Below are positions 28,966 to 40,319 of a stretch of 64,000 bases of DNA, in pieces. Each line of letters starts with the position of its first letter. Positions within the stretch are counted from its first letter, which is position 1. The DNA is from Corallium rubrum (lineage: Eukaryota > Cnidaria > Anthozoa > Scleralcyonacea > Coralliidae). The position numbers were made by a program, and so were the translations under genes. The notes under the pieces were generated by a model. The model did no database searches. It was not told the origin of the DNA and saw nothing but the letters and a program-made list of their open reading frames with translations. The stretch spans positions 409,501 through 473,500 of the forward strand of contig CAXIUP010000285.1 of NCBI GenBank assembly GCA_964035015.1. The letters run 5' to 3'.

Positions 28966-30981
28966 TTAGTTGACGATCACCTCGGTTTTCTTTGATGTAC
29001 CGCGGTTGTTTATAATTACTCCCAACCACGCATAAATCAAGTTAATGCCTTCGGGCTAATATATATTATTCTCAAACTCATTAATAATTCATGAGATAAT
29101 CAGTCAATCAGAAGCGCTGAATTGCACCACGTGAAGGGACTTGAAATACCAGGGAAGTACTGGGCAGAGGACTTGAAATATTATTTCCAGTCCAAGGACT
29201 GGAAATAATATTTCAAGTCCTTGGACTTGAAATATTACTTCACACAATCGGTTATTCATCCATACACTAATTACTAATGCACTAAATCATTTTGGGAATA
29301 CATTAAGTGATTTTGAGAAGTCATGTAAAGGCCTCCAATTCGGACTAGACCGGGTTTTCAAGTACTCGGAATTCGTTGCAGTCCTCGGCTTCGCCTCGGA
29401 CTGGAACGAATTCCTCGTACTTGAAAACCCGGTCTAGTCCGAATTGTCGGCCTTTATATATTACGTAAAATTTTAGAAGTAACTATTGAATTTCTCGTCT
29501 TCTGATTGGTCGAGCTGGACTGCCTATTTCGCGATAGTTCATAAAATTATTTTAATTTTGGGTCAGTTTTAATGACTATGTGGAACTGAAGGCTTAGACA
29601 GCTGTCAAAGCGTGAAGTTGAACAATGAGCATTATTTAAATTTACATGACAAAACTACGACAGTTAAAGACGTCTGCTTTAAATTTCTTGGTTATTCTTC
29701 TCAGGCCTAAAATTTTACTAAAACAATTAGTCACCTCAGTCTCAGTGATTATCGTTTATATTTATTCAACGATAATCTAAAATTATTTCTCGGCCAATAG
29801 AAACAATCTAAAGAATTATCTAAAGAAATTTTTGTTAAAATTCTTCAAAACGATAACCTACTTAGTTCAAGATCACAGAGGTTTGCCTAAAAAAAACCTG
29901 AGATACTGAGTTCGTTATCACAGAGGTTGTCTAAAAAACACTTCAGTCGTGATGATAAAACCTTTATCACATTTGTGACCATTGATTAATGCTTATTTTC
30001 CCAACCACGCATAAATCAAGTTAATTGCCCCGGGCTAATATATATTAGCCCGGGGCAATTAAGTTGATTTATGCGTGGTTGGGAGTAGGCTCGGTTTCCA
30101 GCCTTATTTCGGGCTGCGACCCGCCCCCGAAATCACGGCTGGGCTCGTGAGCTTGTCATTGTCAATTTCCACCAATCACAAACGCGCCTGCACATTTTCA
30201 GCAGGCATATATTATTGAACATTTGTGTAAATCATCGTGACAGCCCAGGCGTACGACCGAATTTTCGAAACTTTTGAAGATTATTTTTTAAAAGATTTGC
30301 AACGTGACCATTAGTGGCCAAGATGTATTTGCCATTTAACCTACTAGGTCAGGAAAATCACTGATATTTCAGTCAGTGTTAATAGTTTGTTGATATTAAC
30401 TCGAAATCAATCACAACTGCGATTTCGCCTTTGATTTCTTTCATGGAAGATGATCAGATACGGTTTCTCAAGTCAGTTTGAATCACGGCAGAGTTCGGCG
30501 ACGATTTATAGAACGACGAAGATGACATTCGCAAGGTTCAATTAGCTTTTTAGCAGACTGTTTATTTACATTAATACCGTTTCAGACCGTTTGTGTCTTC
30601 GTGAAATGGCGGGCCTATAAATTGTTGATTAAAGATGTCCATAAGAAAAGATTGCACCTTGCTTCAGTTCACGAAGCTCACTGAATTATAAGTCGTGTCT
30701 TTGCTGCATTTCTGCCATTTCAAACATCTGCGATTTATCGTTCACTGACTCTGTTTATAGTGTTGGTTGGATGAATGACAAAAATATCTTTGCCGTGGGT
30801 AAATTATGCATTACGTCACAGACATAACAAGCCACTCACGCGTCCAGCCGTTCGTAGAGGGCGGGTAAAGTCCCGCGAGTCGAGATAAGGCTGGAATCGA
30901 GCCTAGGTTGGGAGTATATAACTAATATAAATAATAAACAACCGCAGTACATCAAAGAAAACCGAGGTGATCGTGAACTAA
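28966..30981. mobile_element. 2.0-kb foldback element with inner palindromes
   Basis: Ends TTAGTTGACGATCACCTCGG and CCGAGGTGATCGTGAACTAA, continuing as GTTTTCTTTGATGTAC and GCGGTTGTTTAT. Inner palindromes: 29147-29220 (AAATATTATTTCCAGTCC), 29340-29456 (GGACTAGACCGGGTTTTCAA...), and 29999-30090 (CCCAACCACGCATAAATCAA, centred on GCTAATATATATTAGC). No ORF. Its right edge is 15-20 bp from the broken Ig exon at 31000-31110. Confidence 0.75.
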
Positions 30982-30999
30982 TAAAAATTATTCCCTAGC

Positions 31000-31110
31000 T
31001 AATAACTGAAGGCCAATCTATTAAAGTCTTACAAGTTGTATTCACTTTATCACCAACAGTGACGGTGCTGCTCACTCTGACAGTTACGAAAGTAGTAGTT
31101 ATCGCTTTAT
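31000..31110 (-). pseudogene. Broken Ig-domain exon of the receptor gene
   Basis: The acceptor and first bases (GTGTGTTTAG|ATAAA) are identical to those of the intact exon at 34984-35247. The frame goes on as VTVRVSSTVTVGDKVNTTC, the Ig B-strand with its cysteine, then hits a stop (WPSVIS*) near 30995, where the 2.0-kb foldback begins. Strands C to G are missing. It appears to be a duplicated Ig exon destroyed by insertion or deletion. Confidence 0.6.
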
Positions 31111-31695
31111 CTAAACACACGAATAAACAACAATGAACGCAAAAAGAAAAAAATGACCACGGCGAGGAAGGAAGGAAGGCTAATTTATTTCGCAAACTAG
31201 TGAGAGTACCCGGGGAGGAAATGAGATCAATACCGCACCAAGAGTTTGCTGCGGGCACGCAGGTAACTTTCAGGCCACTTCATTTCCAGCCTGTGTGTTT
31301 GTCAGTTCGTGCGGAATCGATGAGCGATGTTTTTGACGTGACGTTTTTAGCGTCAAACGGGGCACCGCCTTTTAGCACTCTGTCTGGTTGTGTGTAGAAT
31401 TCGGACATGTATTTTGAACTAAAGTCTGAGGACAGAGTTATAACACACAATGTTGCAATAGACCGAGCCCATGTTCACACTAATCCGTTTTCAAACGCAA
31501 ACGGAGACTTTTTGATACGGTTAGGCCTTTCGTTCACACTAATCCGACGTCTTCGATGACCGAAAACGGAGAGTTTCGAAAACGCTCTCCAGAGTGGAGC
31601 GGATGATCTTACCATGGCAATCGGGTTTAAATTGCGATACTTTTTACCATTCCTGTCTCAAAATTAAACGATTTTGTGTGGCCTTTTCTCCCATA

Positions 31696-31696
31696 A

Positions 31697-31743
<47 letters not shown>

Positions 31744-31910
31744 TTAATAGTATTAATAATATTAATATTAATATTAATAATAATAATAATATTAATAGTA
31801 TTAATAATATTAATAATATTAATGATATTCATAATATTGATAATATTCATAATATTAATAATATTAATAGTACTAATAATATCAATAATACTAATAATAT
31901 AAATACGTTT
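31696..31910 (+). repeat. (AAT)n and AATATT-rich array
   Basis: Pure AAT units to about 31742, then imperfect AATATTAATAGTATT-type units. ORFs of N/I residues on both strands are artefacts. Confidence 0.95.
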
Positions 31911-32268
31911 TGTGGAAACACCACGTAAAATATTTCTTTGCTAAGCTTTCGGCCTGTTGACTCAGGCCTTCATCAGAGCAATGACAACAAGTTGTTGGCT
32001 CACGTCATTTATAAACCAAGCAACTGATCAATTAAATCACGTAAGAATACAATGGCGTATCACATTAATTTTATTAATTAGAAAAAATTAAAAATTAACG
32101 TGATACCCCTTTATATTCTTACGTGATTTAATTGATCAGTTGCTTAGTTGCTTAGTTTATAAATGACGTGAGCCAGCAACTTGTTGTCATTGCTCTGATG
32201 AAGGCCTTAGTCAACAGGCCGAAAGCTTAGCAAAGAAATATTTTACGTGGTGTTTCCACAAAACTTAT
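31908..32268. mobile_element. Palindromic element with hammerhead-like cores in both arms
   Basis: The arms pair from TTTTGTGGAAACACCACGTA on the left to its complement on the right, centred near 32085. Each arm contains CTGATGAAGGCCT...AGGCCGAAAG (31946-31977 minus, 32195-32224 plus), which fits CUGAUGA, helix II and GAAA of a hammerhead, but no helix I or III partner was found. Confidence 0.7.
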
Positions 32269-32539
32269 TTATATTACATTATCGGCATGAAAACTTTCAA
32301 ATAATTAATACTAATAATATTAATAATATCAAAAATATTAAAACGACCAGTCTAATCTAGCTGTTTGAACGCAGTACTCGAGTATATGTCTGTGTAACTT
32401 TAATTAATCTAGCAAACCTCAAAAAAAAATGCAGGGCTTTGAAGCATGATTTAGGATATTTAATACTTCTATGTCTGAATTTCGTTCCCAAATTAAGGGA
32501 ATGAGTTTTTCCGGCTGCCAATGCAACAGGTGCTTATAG

Positions 32540-32800
32540 ACCGTACTGTGTAATTGAATTACTATTATTATTGTAATATCTTCATAATTATCTATATTGC
32601 TCTGTATAACTTATTTTTAAGCCTAGTTTATAACTGTTATTGTTATACCTATTTATTACTTGTAATTTATTTATTTATATTTATTTTAATGGTCGAGCGT
32701 TTGTAACACGAGCCTCTGGCTCGGGAGAATGGGCAACCACTCCCCACGTCCATCGACAATAAATAAATATTGTATTGTATTGTATTATTATACACTACAT
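32540..32800 (+). mobile_element. Probable LINE 3' tail
   Basis: A long AT-rich non-coding run, a GC block (GAGAATGGGCAACCACTCCC), then AATAAATATTGTATTGTATTGTATT-type pentamer tail repeats. This is common for non-LTR 3' ends. No RT domain. Confidence 0.4.
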
Positions 32801-32809
32801 TACATTAGA

Positions 32810-33970
32810 AGCTCCACTTGCCACAATCCTATGGCTGCCTCCTCCGCAGGCCCTCATTGCATCATGGACAGGTCACAGTTTTGAGAGGGCTTCAGTGTCT
32901 TAGCTAGAAGGCCGTGTTATATAAAGCCGTGTCGGTTTATAAAATAGAATGTTACTACTTACTAAGACAGAATTTGCTTCTATTTATGTCGTATGAAAGT
33001 TCGTAAATTCTACATGTTGATGTTTTTAAAATTCGTAAAATCCGTGATGTGAGCCAGTGATCGTCATGTGAGTCCGCGCTCATACCGCCCCGCCACTTTA
33101 ATTACAACTTCATGTAACCTTTTGTATTCACCAGAAGTCCCACATGACGGAAAAGCTCGGGAAGAATTAATAGCAATATGGCGGCACAGAATAGGGACAT
33201 AAGGCGTTTTTTTCACTTCTACAGTGTACACTCCCAAAAATTTTCGAAGCACGGCCAAAATCAGAAATCCTAGCTAATACCCTGGAGGGCCTGCAAGATC
33301 CTGTAAACAAAATGGTTTCCGGCCGCTGACAGACAAACGTCCGTCCGAGTACTTTTAACTCTGTGATCCACGAGGAAATCGGTCTAAACTTTCTTACAAA
33401 TGACAATGAAGAAACCAACCTTCTGCCCATAGTATTTTTAGCGACAAAAATGAATTGAGGGGGGGAAATATCTGCCGAACAAAAGCAAATTCGATGGTCA
33501 GGAAAGTACAGGTTTTTCTTATTGCTTTTTGTTTTATTTAGCTATCGAAGATGTCAGCTGACCAAGAATTAATGAGATTAATACTCATTTTGTTAAATTG
33601 TACGCTATAGTGTAGCGTATAACTAATTCAAGTTTCAGTTATTGTGGAAACCGAAAAAGTTAAAACCGAAGAGTCTCCGGTCTACGGGTAGACTAAAGTG
33701 CATTTTCGTTGATTATTCCGGCCAAAAGTTGACAAAGTTCAACCGTAATTGCTTTTTTCAGCAATTCTTTCATTTTAAAGCTATGATTCGTATGTCATAA
33801 GTCTTCACTGTCTTTCAAAATCTTCGGATATAGCCATAATTATGCAAAATTATTCCGTGCCAAATTTTACCAAATTTTTTACAGGATCTTGCAGACCTTC
33901 CAGAAAATGTGCGTGACCTGTCCATGATGCAACGAGGGCCTGCGGAGGAGGGAGATCCTATGGCGTGTCC
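32810..33970. mobile_element. Inverted-repeat element
   Basis: TCCTCCGCAGGCCCTCATTG followed by CATCATGGACAGGTCAC at 32838-32880 is the complement of 33912-33945 (GTGACCTGTCCATGATGCAA). A partial third copy (GAGGGCCTGCAAGATCCTGT) lies at 33285. The middle has no recognisable gene. Confidence 0.6.
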
Positions 33971-34045
33971 TGTTTGCGCGCTGCTTCTCAATGCTGAGGA
34001 GAAAAGTTAATTATTACAATTTGTCACCATGCGAACATTTCAAAG

Positions 34046-34475
34046 AATAGGCCATTTGCACGATGACGTGAGATGACGTTGGGTGACCACAACTACCAGA
34101 ATGCTTTGCCAGTGTTCTAGGGTTTCGGCTAAAAGGGATTACTCAAAAGGACTCGTCCAGTCCTTTCACGGCTTTTCCAAAATATGTCGTCAAGTATGTT
34201 TTTCCAAAAAGTTAGGGGGTAAGCCAGATTTCTGATTAGGGTTAGGGTTTATGTTTAGGTTAGGGTATCAAAAAGATTGCTAAAATCTTGAAACTCACTG
34301 AAACTTGATGACAAATTTGGGAAAATCAAACGACATATTTTGGAAAAGCGCTGAAAGGACTGGACGGGTCCTTTTGAGTCATCCTTTTTAGCCAACTCTA
34401 GAATACTGGCAAAGCATTCTAGTTGTTGTTGTAGTCACCCAACACCGTTTCACGTCATCGTGCAAATGGTCTATT
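34046..34475. mobile_element. MITE with about 120-bp TIRs
   Basis: Ends AATAGGCCATTTGCACGATG and CATCGTGCAAATGGTCTATT; further in, GGACTCGTCCAGTCCTTTCA pairs with TGAAAGGACTGGACGGGTCC. Confidence 0.8.
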
Positions 34476-34689
34476 AATCTGAGATGTTCTATAGTTACTC
34501 TCCGGGTTCTCCGGATTTATCGATGGTCTAGCTGACAAATTGACTGCCAGATGCCTTCGACTCGACTACGTTGATGTGTGTCTTTCGCAATTCAGATAGC
34601 GGTTGCAAGTAAGGATGATTAGCTCATAGTCCTTTCTTTCAAATCTACATTCCCACCCACTTAAAATAATGACGATAATAGCAACGATA

Positions 34690-34863
34690 TAACTTTCTCT
34701 GATAACTCATTATGCACGTGTGATGTCAAAATGTTTAATTTGCATATCAAACAAACTAAAATATCTCAACAACGAAGCAAAGAAACGAAAAACTGAAAAA
34801 TATGTTACTTTGTCATTTTAAGTTTTCTTTCAAATAACACAAACGTAATTTTCGCTTCATAGA
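34690..34863 (+). repeat. Solo end of the 19243-20142 repeat family
   Basis: CAAACAAACTAAAATATCTC, AACGAAGCAAAGAAACG and TACTTTGTCATTTTAAG in the same order as 20015-20100. Confidence 0.7.
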
Positions 34864-34983
34864 CACTTAACCGACGCAGCAATCCGCGGGCAATTTTAGG
34901 GAAAACAACACTCTAAAATCAGTTTAGTTTATACATTCGAATAATTACCGTTCTAATAAAACAAGTTCTTAAACAAGCCTTAC

Positions 34984-35247
34984 CATTTACGGTCAAGACA
35001 AACTGTGCTGAAACATTACCAATAATGTTCTTTGCCACGCATGTATAATTTCCAGCATGACTATCATTTACTGAACTGATGTTATACACCCCGTTAACAT
35101 CATCAGTGAGTAGTTGAAAACCATTAAATGAGATACTGTAGGAAGCTTCAGGATAAGCATCGGCCATACAAGTAATTTCCACTTTATCGCCAGAAGTAAC
35201 GACGTTGTTCGGTTTCTTACTTGTGATGGAAATATTCGTCGGTTTAT
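34984..35247 (-). CDS. Ig-superfamily receptor, third Ig exon (I-set-like)
   Basis: Acceptor TGTGTTTAG and donor G|GTAAGG bound 264 bp (88 codons), phase 1-1. The domain has the B-strand cysteine in GDKVEITCMADAYP and the F-strand motif DSHAGNYTCVAKN (D-x-G-x-Y-x-C type). The strand-C tryptophan is absent (SYSISFNG). There are several N-glycosylation sequons (NIS, NDS, NYT, NVS). It ends QFVLTVN. The family role is extracellular recognition or adhesion. It joins the stalk exon in phase. Confidence 0.88.
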
Positions 35248-35378
35248 CTAAACACACGAATAAAAAAATTTTTGCAACGTTTTCATTTTAAAGAAAATGG
35301 TTTGAACCTAGGATTAGTACAGGTTTGTAAAAATTGATCGTCTAGGTTAGTGTAGTCTTGCGAAAGACTGTTGTTGGT

Positions 35379-35417
35379 GACTAACGTTTCGACGACCCGA
35401 GCGGCGGTCATCTTCAG
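35379..35417 (-). ncRNA. Hammerhead-like motif of Penelope type
   Basis: The minus strand reads CUGAAGA, helix II UGACC/GGUCG, GAAAC, loop GUUA, GUC. The order CUGANGA-II-GAAA-III-GUC with a 2-bp helix III is the layout reported for Penelope-like elements. Helix I pairing is not evident, so activity is doubtful. Confidence 0.35.
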
Positions 35418-35498
35418 AGTCAAGTGAAAGGAGGTGTTACCAGCACCTTACAGAAGACAGCACCGCCCACAAATAACACCCACCTCCCGGTTAGACTT

Positions 35499-36429
35499 TG
35501 TCTAACGCTAAACTATTTTACTGTGTCTAACACCAGACTTTTTACTCTGTCTAACACCAGACTATTTTACTGTGTCGAACACCAGACTATTTTACTCTGT
35601 CTAACACCAGACTATTTTACTGTGTCTAACACCAGACTATTTTACTCTGTCTAACACCAGACTATTTTACTCTGTCTAACACCAAACTATTTTACTCTGT
35701 CTAACACCAGACTATTTTACTCTGTCAAACACCAGACTATTTTACTGTGTCTAACACCAGACTATTTTACTGTGTCTAACACCAGACTATTTTACTCTGT
35801 CTAACACCAGACTATTTTACTCTGTCTAACACCAGACTATTTTACTGTGTCTAACACCAGACTATTTTACTGTGTCTAACACCAGACTATTTTACTGTGT
35901 CTAACACCAGACTATTTTACTCTGTCAAACACCAGACTATATTACTGTGTTTAACACCAGACTATTTTACTGTGTCTAACACCAGACTATTTTACTCTGT
36001 CTAACACCAGACTATTTTACTGTGTCGAACACCAGACTATTTTACTCTGTCTAACACCAGACTATTTTACTCTGTCAAACACCAGACTATTTTACTCTGT
36101 CTAACACCAGACTATTTTACTGTGTCTAACACCAGACTATTTTACTGTGTCTAACACCAGACTATTTTACTCTGTCAAACACCAGACTATATTACTGTGT
36201 TTAACACCAGACTATTTTACTGTGTCTAACACCAGACTATTTTACTCTGTCTAACACCAGACTATTTTACTGTGTCTAACACCAGACTATTTTACTGTGT
36301 CTAAGACCAGACTATTTTACTCTGTCTAACACCAGACTATTTTACTCTGTCTAACACCAGACTATTTTACTCTGTCAGTCTGTCTAACACCAGACTATTT
36401 TACTCTGTCAGTCTGTCTAACACCAGAAA
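35499..36429. repeat. 25-bp minisatellite, about 37 copies
   Basis: The unit starts TGTCTAACACCAGACTATTT and ends TACTC or TACTG. The TACTC/TACTG variants alternate in runs that themselves repeat, suggesting higher-order duplication (a TGTCAAACACCAGACTATAT variant occurs twice about 240 bp apart). It lies in the intron between the second and third Ig exons, 62 bp from the second. Confidence 0.96.
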
Positions 36430-36490
36430 TCTGGCAGTGAAAGAGTTAAATAACTTGTTTGAATAATCATAGTATACTGTGCATACTTAC

Positions 36491-36763
36491 GCTTCGGTTT
36501 TAATGTGATGTTGACAAATTTTGTATCAGTTAAATTGTGACTCCTAACAGTGCAGTTATAAGTTCCAGTGTCGTCTGCGCTGATATTTTTAATAATCAAG
36601 TTCTTCTTCAAATATCCAGTTCCATTGATCATCATTCCATTTCTCGACCATGATGCTGTAGGAGGAGGATTGCCGCCAGTAGAGTTACATAAACATGTAA
36701 TATCTTCACCTTCTTTAACAATGGGAGAAGATGGAGAACACTTTATGACAGCAGTAGGTTGCT
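36491..36763 (-). CDS. Ig-superfamily receptor, second Ig exon (C2-like)
   Basis: Acceptor TATTCTTCAG and donor C|GTAAGTATG bound 273 bp (91 codons), phase 1-1. It has cysteines in KEGEDITCLCNST and DDTGTYNCTV, and the strand-C tryptophan in PTASWSRNG, so it is a complete Ig fold. An additional cysteine near the start (VIKCSPSS) and one next to the B-strand cysteine could form extra bonds. Sequons: NST, NGT, NIS, NCT, NLT and NIT. It joins both neighbours in phase. Confidence 0.92.
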
Positions 36764-36779
36764 CTGAAGAATAATTAAA

Positions 36780-38540
36780 GCAGTAACATCATTAGCTAAC
36801 AAAAGAGAACAAAAACAGTACATGTCAATTAGATCTATGTATCGCACACATGTACTGACATGTTTGCTGGAAAAGAGCGATGGATGAATGCCCCTTCATT
36901 TTTCAACTGACATTCAGAAGAAAGAATAAGGCTGGAATCTCCATAAAAACACTTTAAAATAAATAAAAAATAGGCACGCTTGGGCGTACATGTATCTACT
37001 GCGTCAGACTGCTGGCACTGACACGGGGTGTGATCGGAAAAACCTTCTGAAAGTTGATTGGTTCCGAAGAATATTCTATTGTTACTTAACTAACATCGAA
37101 AAACCTTGCATGCTGACATAGTATATACTCGCATGCGCAGTAGATAAAAAAAATTAGGTGTTTTTTAAATAGACTTTTAACGAAAGGGATTTTAACGAAA
37201 TAAGTCTATCTTGGTTTTAAGGTTTGCTTGGTTGTTGGGTAAGCATTGCCCCATAATCCCATTTATTGAGAGTCAGAACTTCCAAAGCGTTCAAAAATAA
37301 TTTTTTTTGTTTATTCTCATATTATTGATCAGTCTTTGCTTGTTGACTTCTCACGTCAATGGGAAGCCGTAATTTATTTTATTTTATTTGCTTTGCCATA
37401 CTCAAACAATACGTACAGACATCGACACAAACAACTGGCAGGGCAACCGCAACAGCTTATGCCAATTACTGCGGTCCCTAAAGATTACAACAAATACAAC
37501 TACACTGATACACAAGATAATTACAAACATTAAGCTAAAAACAACACGATATCGATTTAGTTAGATCACGAGCTTTGTTATGTTCGTGGATCATCTGCAT
37601 TAAAACAGTGTTAAAACAGAATTTGTAAGACAATACTTTCCATGCAGACTCAATTTTTTGTTGTCGCCCTTCCCTCAAACAAGTGAGTTGGCTCACGGGC
37701 TATTTTCCACGTACATGTATATGCACAGTTTTGACAATTGCTTTAGATATATAAACACTGCAGAAACACGTCTGCGCATGCGCGGGTTAGCTTGCCATAT
37801 GAATTCAATATGGCGCGAAATCTTATGCCACTTTTCAAAACCAATCAACTTGGTTCGATAAGCTTTCGAAGGCAAGTAAGAAAAATACGCTAGCCTAATT
37901 ATTGAATGAACAAAATTTGAGACATACCGTAGTCAACAGAAAAGAAAATACAGAAATATTAGTTATTAGATTGTGTTTCAGTCAACAAAATCAAAACATC
38001 TCGTCGGTCATATTCAAATATTAAACAAAGTTTAATTGTAGTGAGCGGAAGATTTATTCCACGCAATTCGTTGACACGTAAAACGCCTCTCACTTCATAG
38101 AGAAGTGTTTGTATAATTGGCTCATGATTATAAATTATACATTTTCTTTGTTTATCTTATAGAAAGAGTTAGCAAACGAAGTTCTCAACTTCATTAACAA
38201 ATAATTCATAAGATAAAGCAGAGGAATTCAGTACGTAAGCGACTTTATTTATTGAGGGTAACACATAACAGTATTTAGATACTGATAACTTATTATACTG
38301 CTAATTTAGATTCTGAAGGTTATGAAACGTCATTTCAAAAACTCATTAATAATTCATGAGGAAAATTCAAAAGAAATTAATGTTTAATCAGTGTCTTTAT
38401 ATGTGATAAAGATACCTCCTGATTTACATAAACTTTAGCTTTGATTTTTTCGGCTTAGACAAGGTTATTTTTCAAACTTACTACGCCAATGAACTTACCA
38501 AGTGGTTCGTTTTTGAAGCCGTTCAATAAACTCGCAGTTC
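36780..38540. other. Receptor intron, no clear element
   Basis: AT-rich, with only short ORFs. Near 38340 there is an ACTCATTAATAATTCATGAG terminus of the dispersed family also at 29085 and 38640. No gene or tandem repeat seen. Confidence 0.4.
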
Positions 38541-38551
38541 GTGTTTTATCA

Positions 38552-38985
38552 GATATAAAAACACTCGGCTTCGCCTCGTGTCTTTATATCTGATAAAACA
38601 CTCCTGCTCGTTTATTAAACAGTACATCTCAAACTCATTAATAATTCATGAGATAATCAGCCAATTACAATAGTCCATTCAATCACCTGATTGACGTTGG
38701 ACACGCCAGGAAAGCCCAAGATATTAGATGAAAACCGGTGTTCATCTAATTCTTAAGATCTTAATTATCTATGCAAAATAAATAAAAATTTTACACACAC
38801 TCAAGAATAAAATCTCTTGAGGGTTTATTTTAATTGTATTTTGTAATTGAAATCGCTCGATTGAGATGCCATATCAACAACTCGTTTATCGTGTTTCATC
38901 AGGGGAATCCAAACACTCGAAAACAATCATGTTTTCTCGTGTTTGGATCCCCTGATGAAATACTCAAACTCGTTGTTGTATATTA
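38552..38985. repeat. Two hairpins and an ATTCATGAG family terminus
   Basis: 38548-38612: GTTTTATCAGATATAAA / TTTATATCTGATAAAAC. 38880-38980: CGTGTTTCATCAGGGG / CCCCTGATGAAATACTC and CCAAACACTCGAAAAC / GTTTTCTCGTGTTTGG. A related GTTTTCTCGTGTTTGG is at 57183. Confidence 0.7.
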
Positions 38986-39340
38986 CATAAAATACTCAAA
39001 AGACAACACTTTTCCCGATCTGATTTGACTATGCTTATTAATACAAATTGTTAAATTCAAACTAAAATGAACGGGTAGAATTATTTATTAGAAGAATTAT
39101 AAGTGCGACGAAGGTCGTACCGGTTCCGCCGCGCCTGCAACTTTAAGGTTCCCACTGCCCACAAAGTTCAACAACCGTGAAAGTCAAGGACATTTCTGGG
39201 ACTTTGAATGAACGCCTTAGGTAAATTGAAGAATCAAAGTTTTCAAAGAAATAGTTTGTTTTATCACACCTAAAATTACACATAACTTCTACGTAACAGA
39301 CATTAGGGTGTAGCTACTGATATACCAGGCGGAAAGCGTA

Positions 39341-39765
39341 GTCTAGTCAAGAAGATAATTGCCCAGCAAATAATTTTCAAAAAAGCCATAACGATAAGGT
39401 TTGGAAAAACATAATTTAATTTACTAACGTTTCGTTTTCTTTGATGTTCTCATCAAAGAAAGTTTATTCATCTTTCAAGTCAACCCTACTCTCAATAACA
39501 ATATCCGTTCCTTTCCTTTAACACTATTTTAATCTCTATCACTGATTCTTCACCTCTCTACCACTCCCTTTTCCTTCTCTTATTTCATCACATCTATTTT
39601 TGTATCAGTTAAGTATAATAGTCGAAATCGTGTAAATATTTATCACTCTGAAGATGTTACTTGAATAGTGACGAAACGTTAGTAAATTAAATTATGTTTT
39701 TCCAAACCTTATCGTTATGGCTTTTTTGAAAATTATTTGCTGGGCAATTATCTTCTTGACTAGAC
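39341..39765. mobile_element. Inverted-repeat element with hammerhead-like ends
   Basis: The ends GTCTAGTCAAGAAGATAATT and AATTATCTTCTTGACTAGAC pair for about 90 bp inward to ACTAACGTTTCG / CGAAACGTTAGT. At 39648-39684 the plus strand reads CUGAAGA, helix II GUUAC/GUGAC, GAAAC, GUUA, GUA, as in Penelope-type hammerheads. Confidence 0.7.
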
Positions 39766-39770
39766 ATTAG

Positions 39771-39923
39771 GGTCATTTAAACGGGAGAAAATAAGTCACG
39801 ACTTAACTAAGACGCGTCTTATATTTAAGTCGCGAACACACTCGTATAAATGGTCAATTTCTAATAAGTCGCGACTTGACCATTTATACGGGCCGACTTA
39901 TTTTCTCCCGTATAAATGGTCCT
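39771..39923. mobile_element. Short MITE
   Basis: Ends GGTCATTTAAACGGGAGAAA and TTTCTCCCGTATAAATGGTCC; inner GACTTA/TAAGTC words repeat. Confidence 0.75.
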
Positions 39924-39980
39924 ATAGTTTAACGCTACTCGTTGAACTTGAAAGTAGCTTAAATGGTTACTACTGTTCAT

Positions 39981-40020
39981 GACCCAACGTTTCGACACTC
40001 CAATGTAGTGTCTTCATCAG
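39981..40020 (-). ncRNA. Hammerhead-like motif in the Penelope 3' region
   Basis: The minus strand reads CUGAUGA, a perfect 6-bp helix II (GACACU/AGUGUC), GAAAC, loop, GUC. It lies about 300 bp after the stop of the Penelope-like ORF (40320-40810), the place where such ribozymes are known. Helix I was not identified. Confidence 0.42.
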
Positions 40021-40319
40021 GGGTGATCGTTGTTATACTCTCATATGGATGAAGTTATCTATTAACAAGATGCAAGCAAACAGGCTTCCGGCGATAGGCG
40101 AATTTCAGGGTATTGCGCGCGCATCATTTTGCAAATGAATTGGCGGGCTCTTGGTGGGCTCCACACAAAGTAAGCAATGGCAAACAGACTTGCTAGCAAG
40201 CCACCTCCAAGCCAACAACAGCAGAATAAAACTGTATCTATACTTTGTTGATGTTTACTTTGAGTGGAGCTTGCCAGTTTTGTTGAAAAATGATGCGCGC
40301 AACACCCTGAAACTCACCT

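Noticed and set aside
31594-31928. Ile/Asn-only ORFs on both strands
   Set aside because: (AAT)n array translations.
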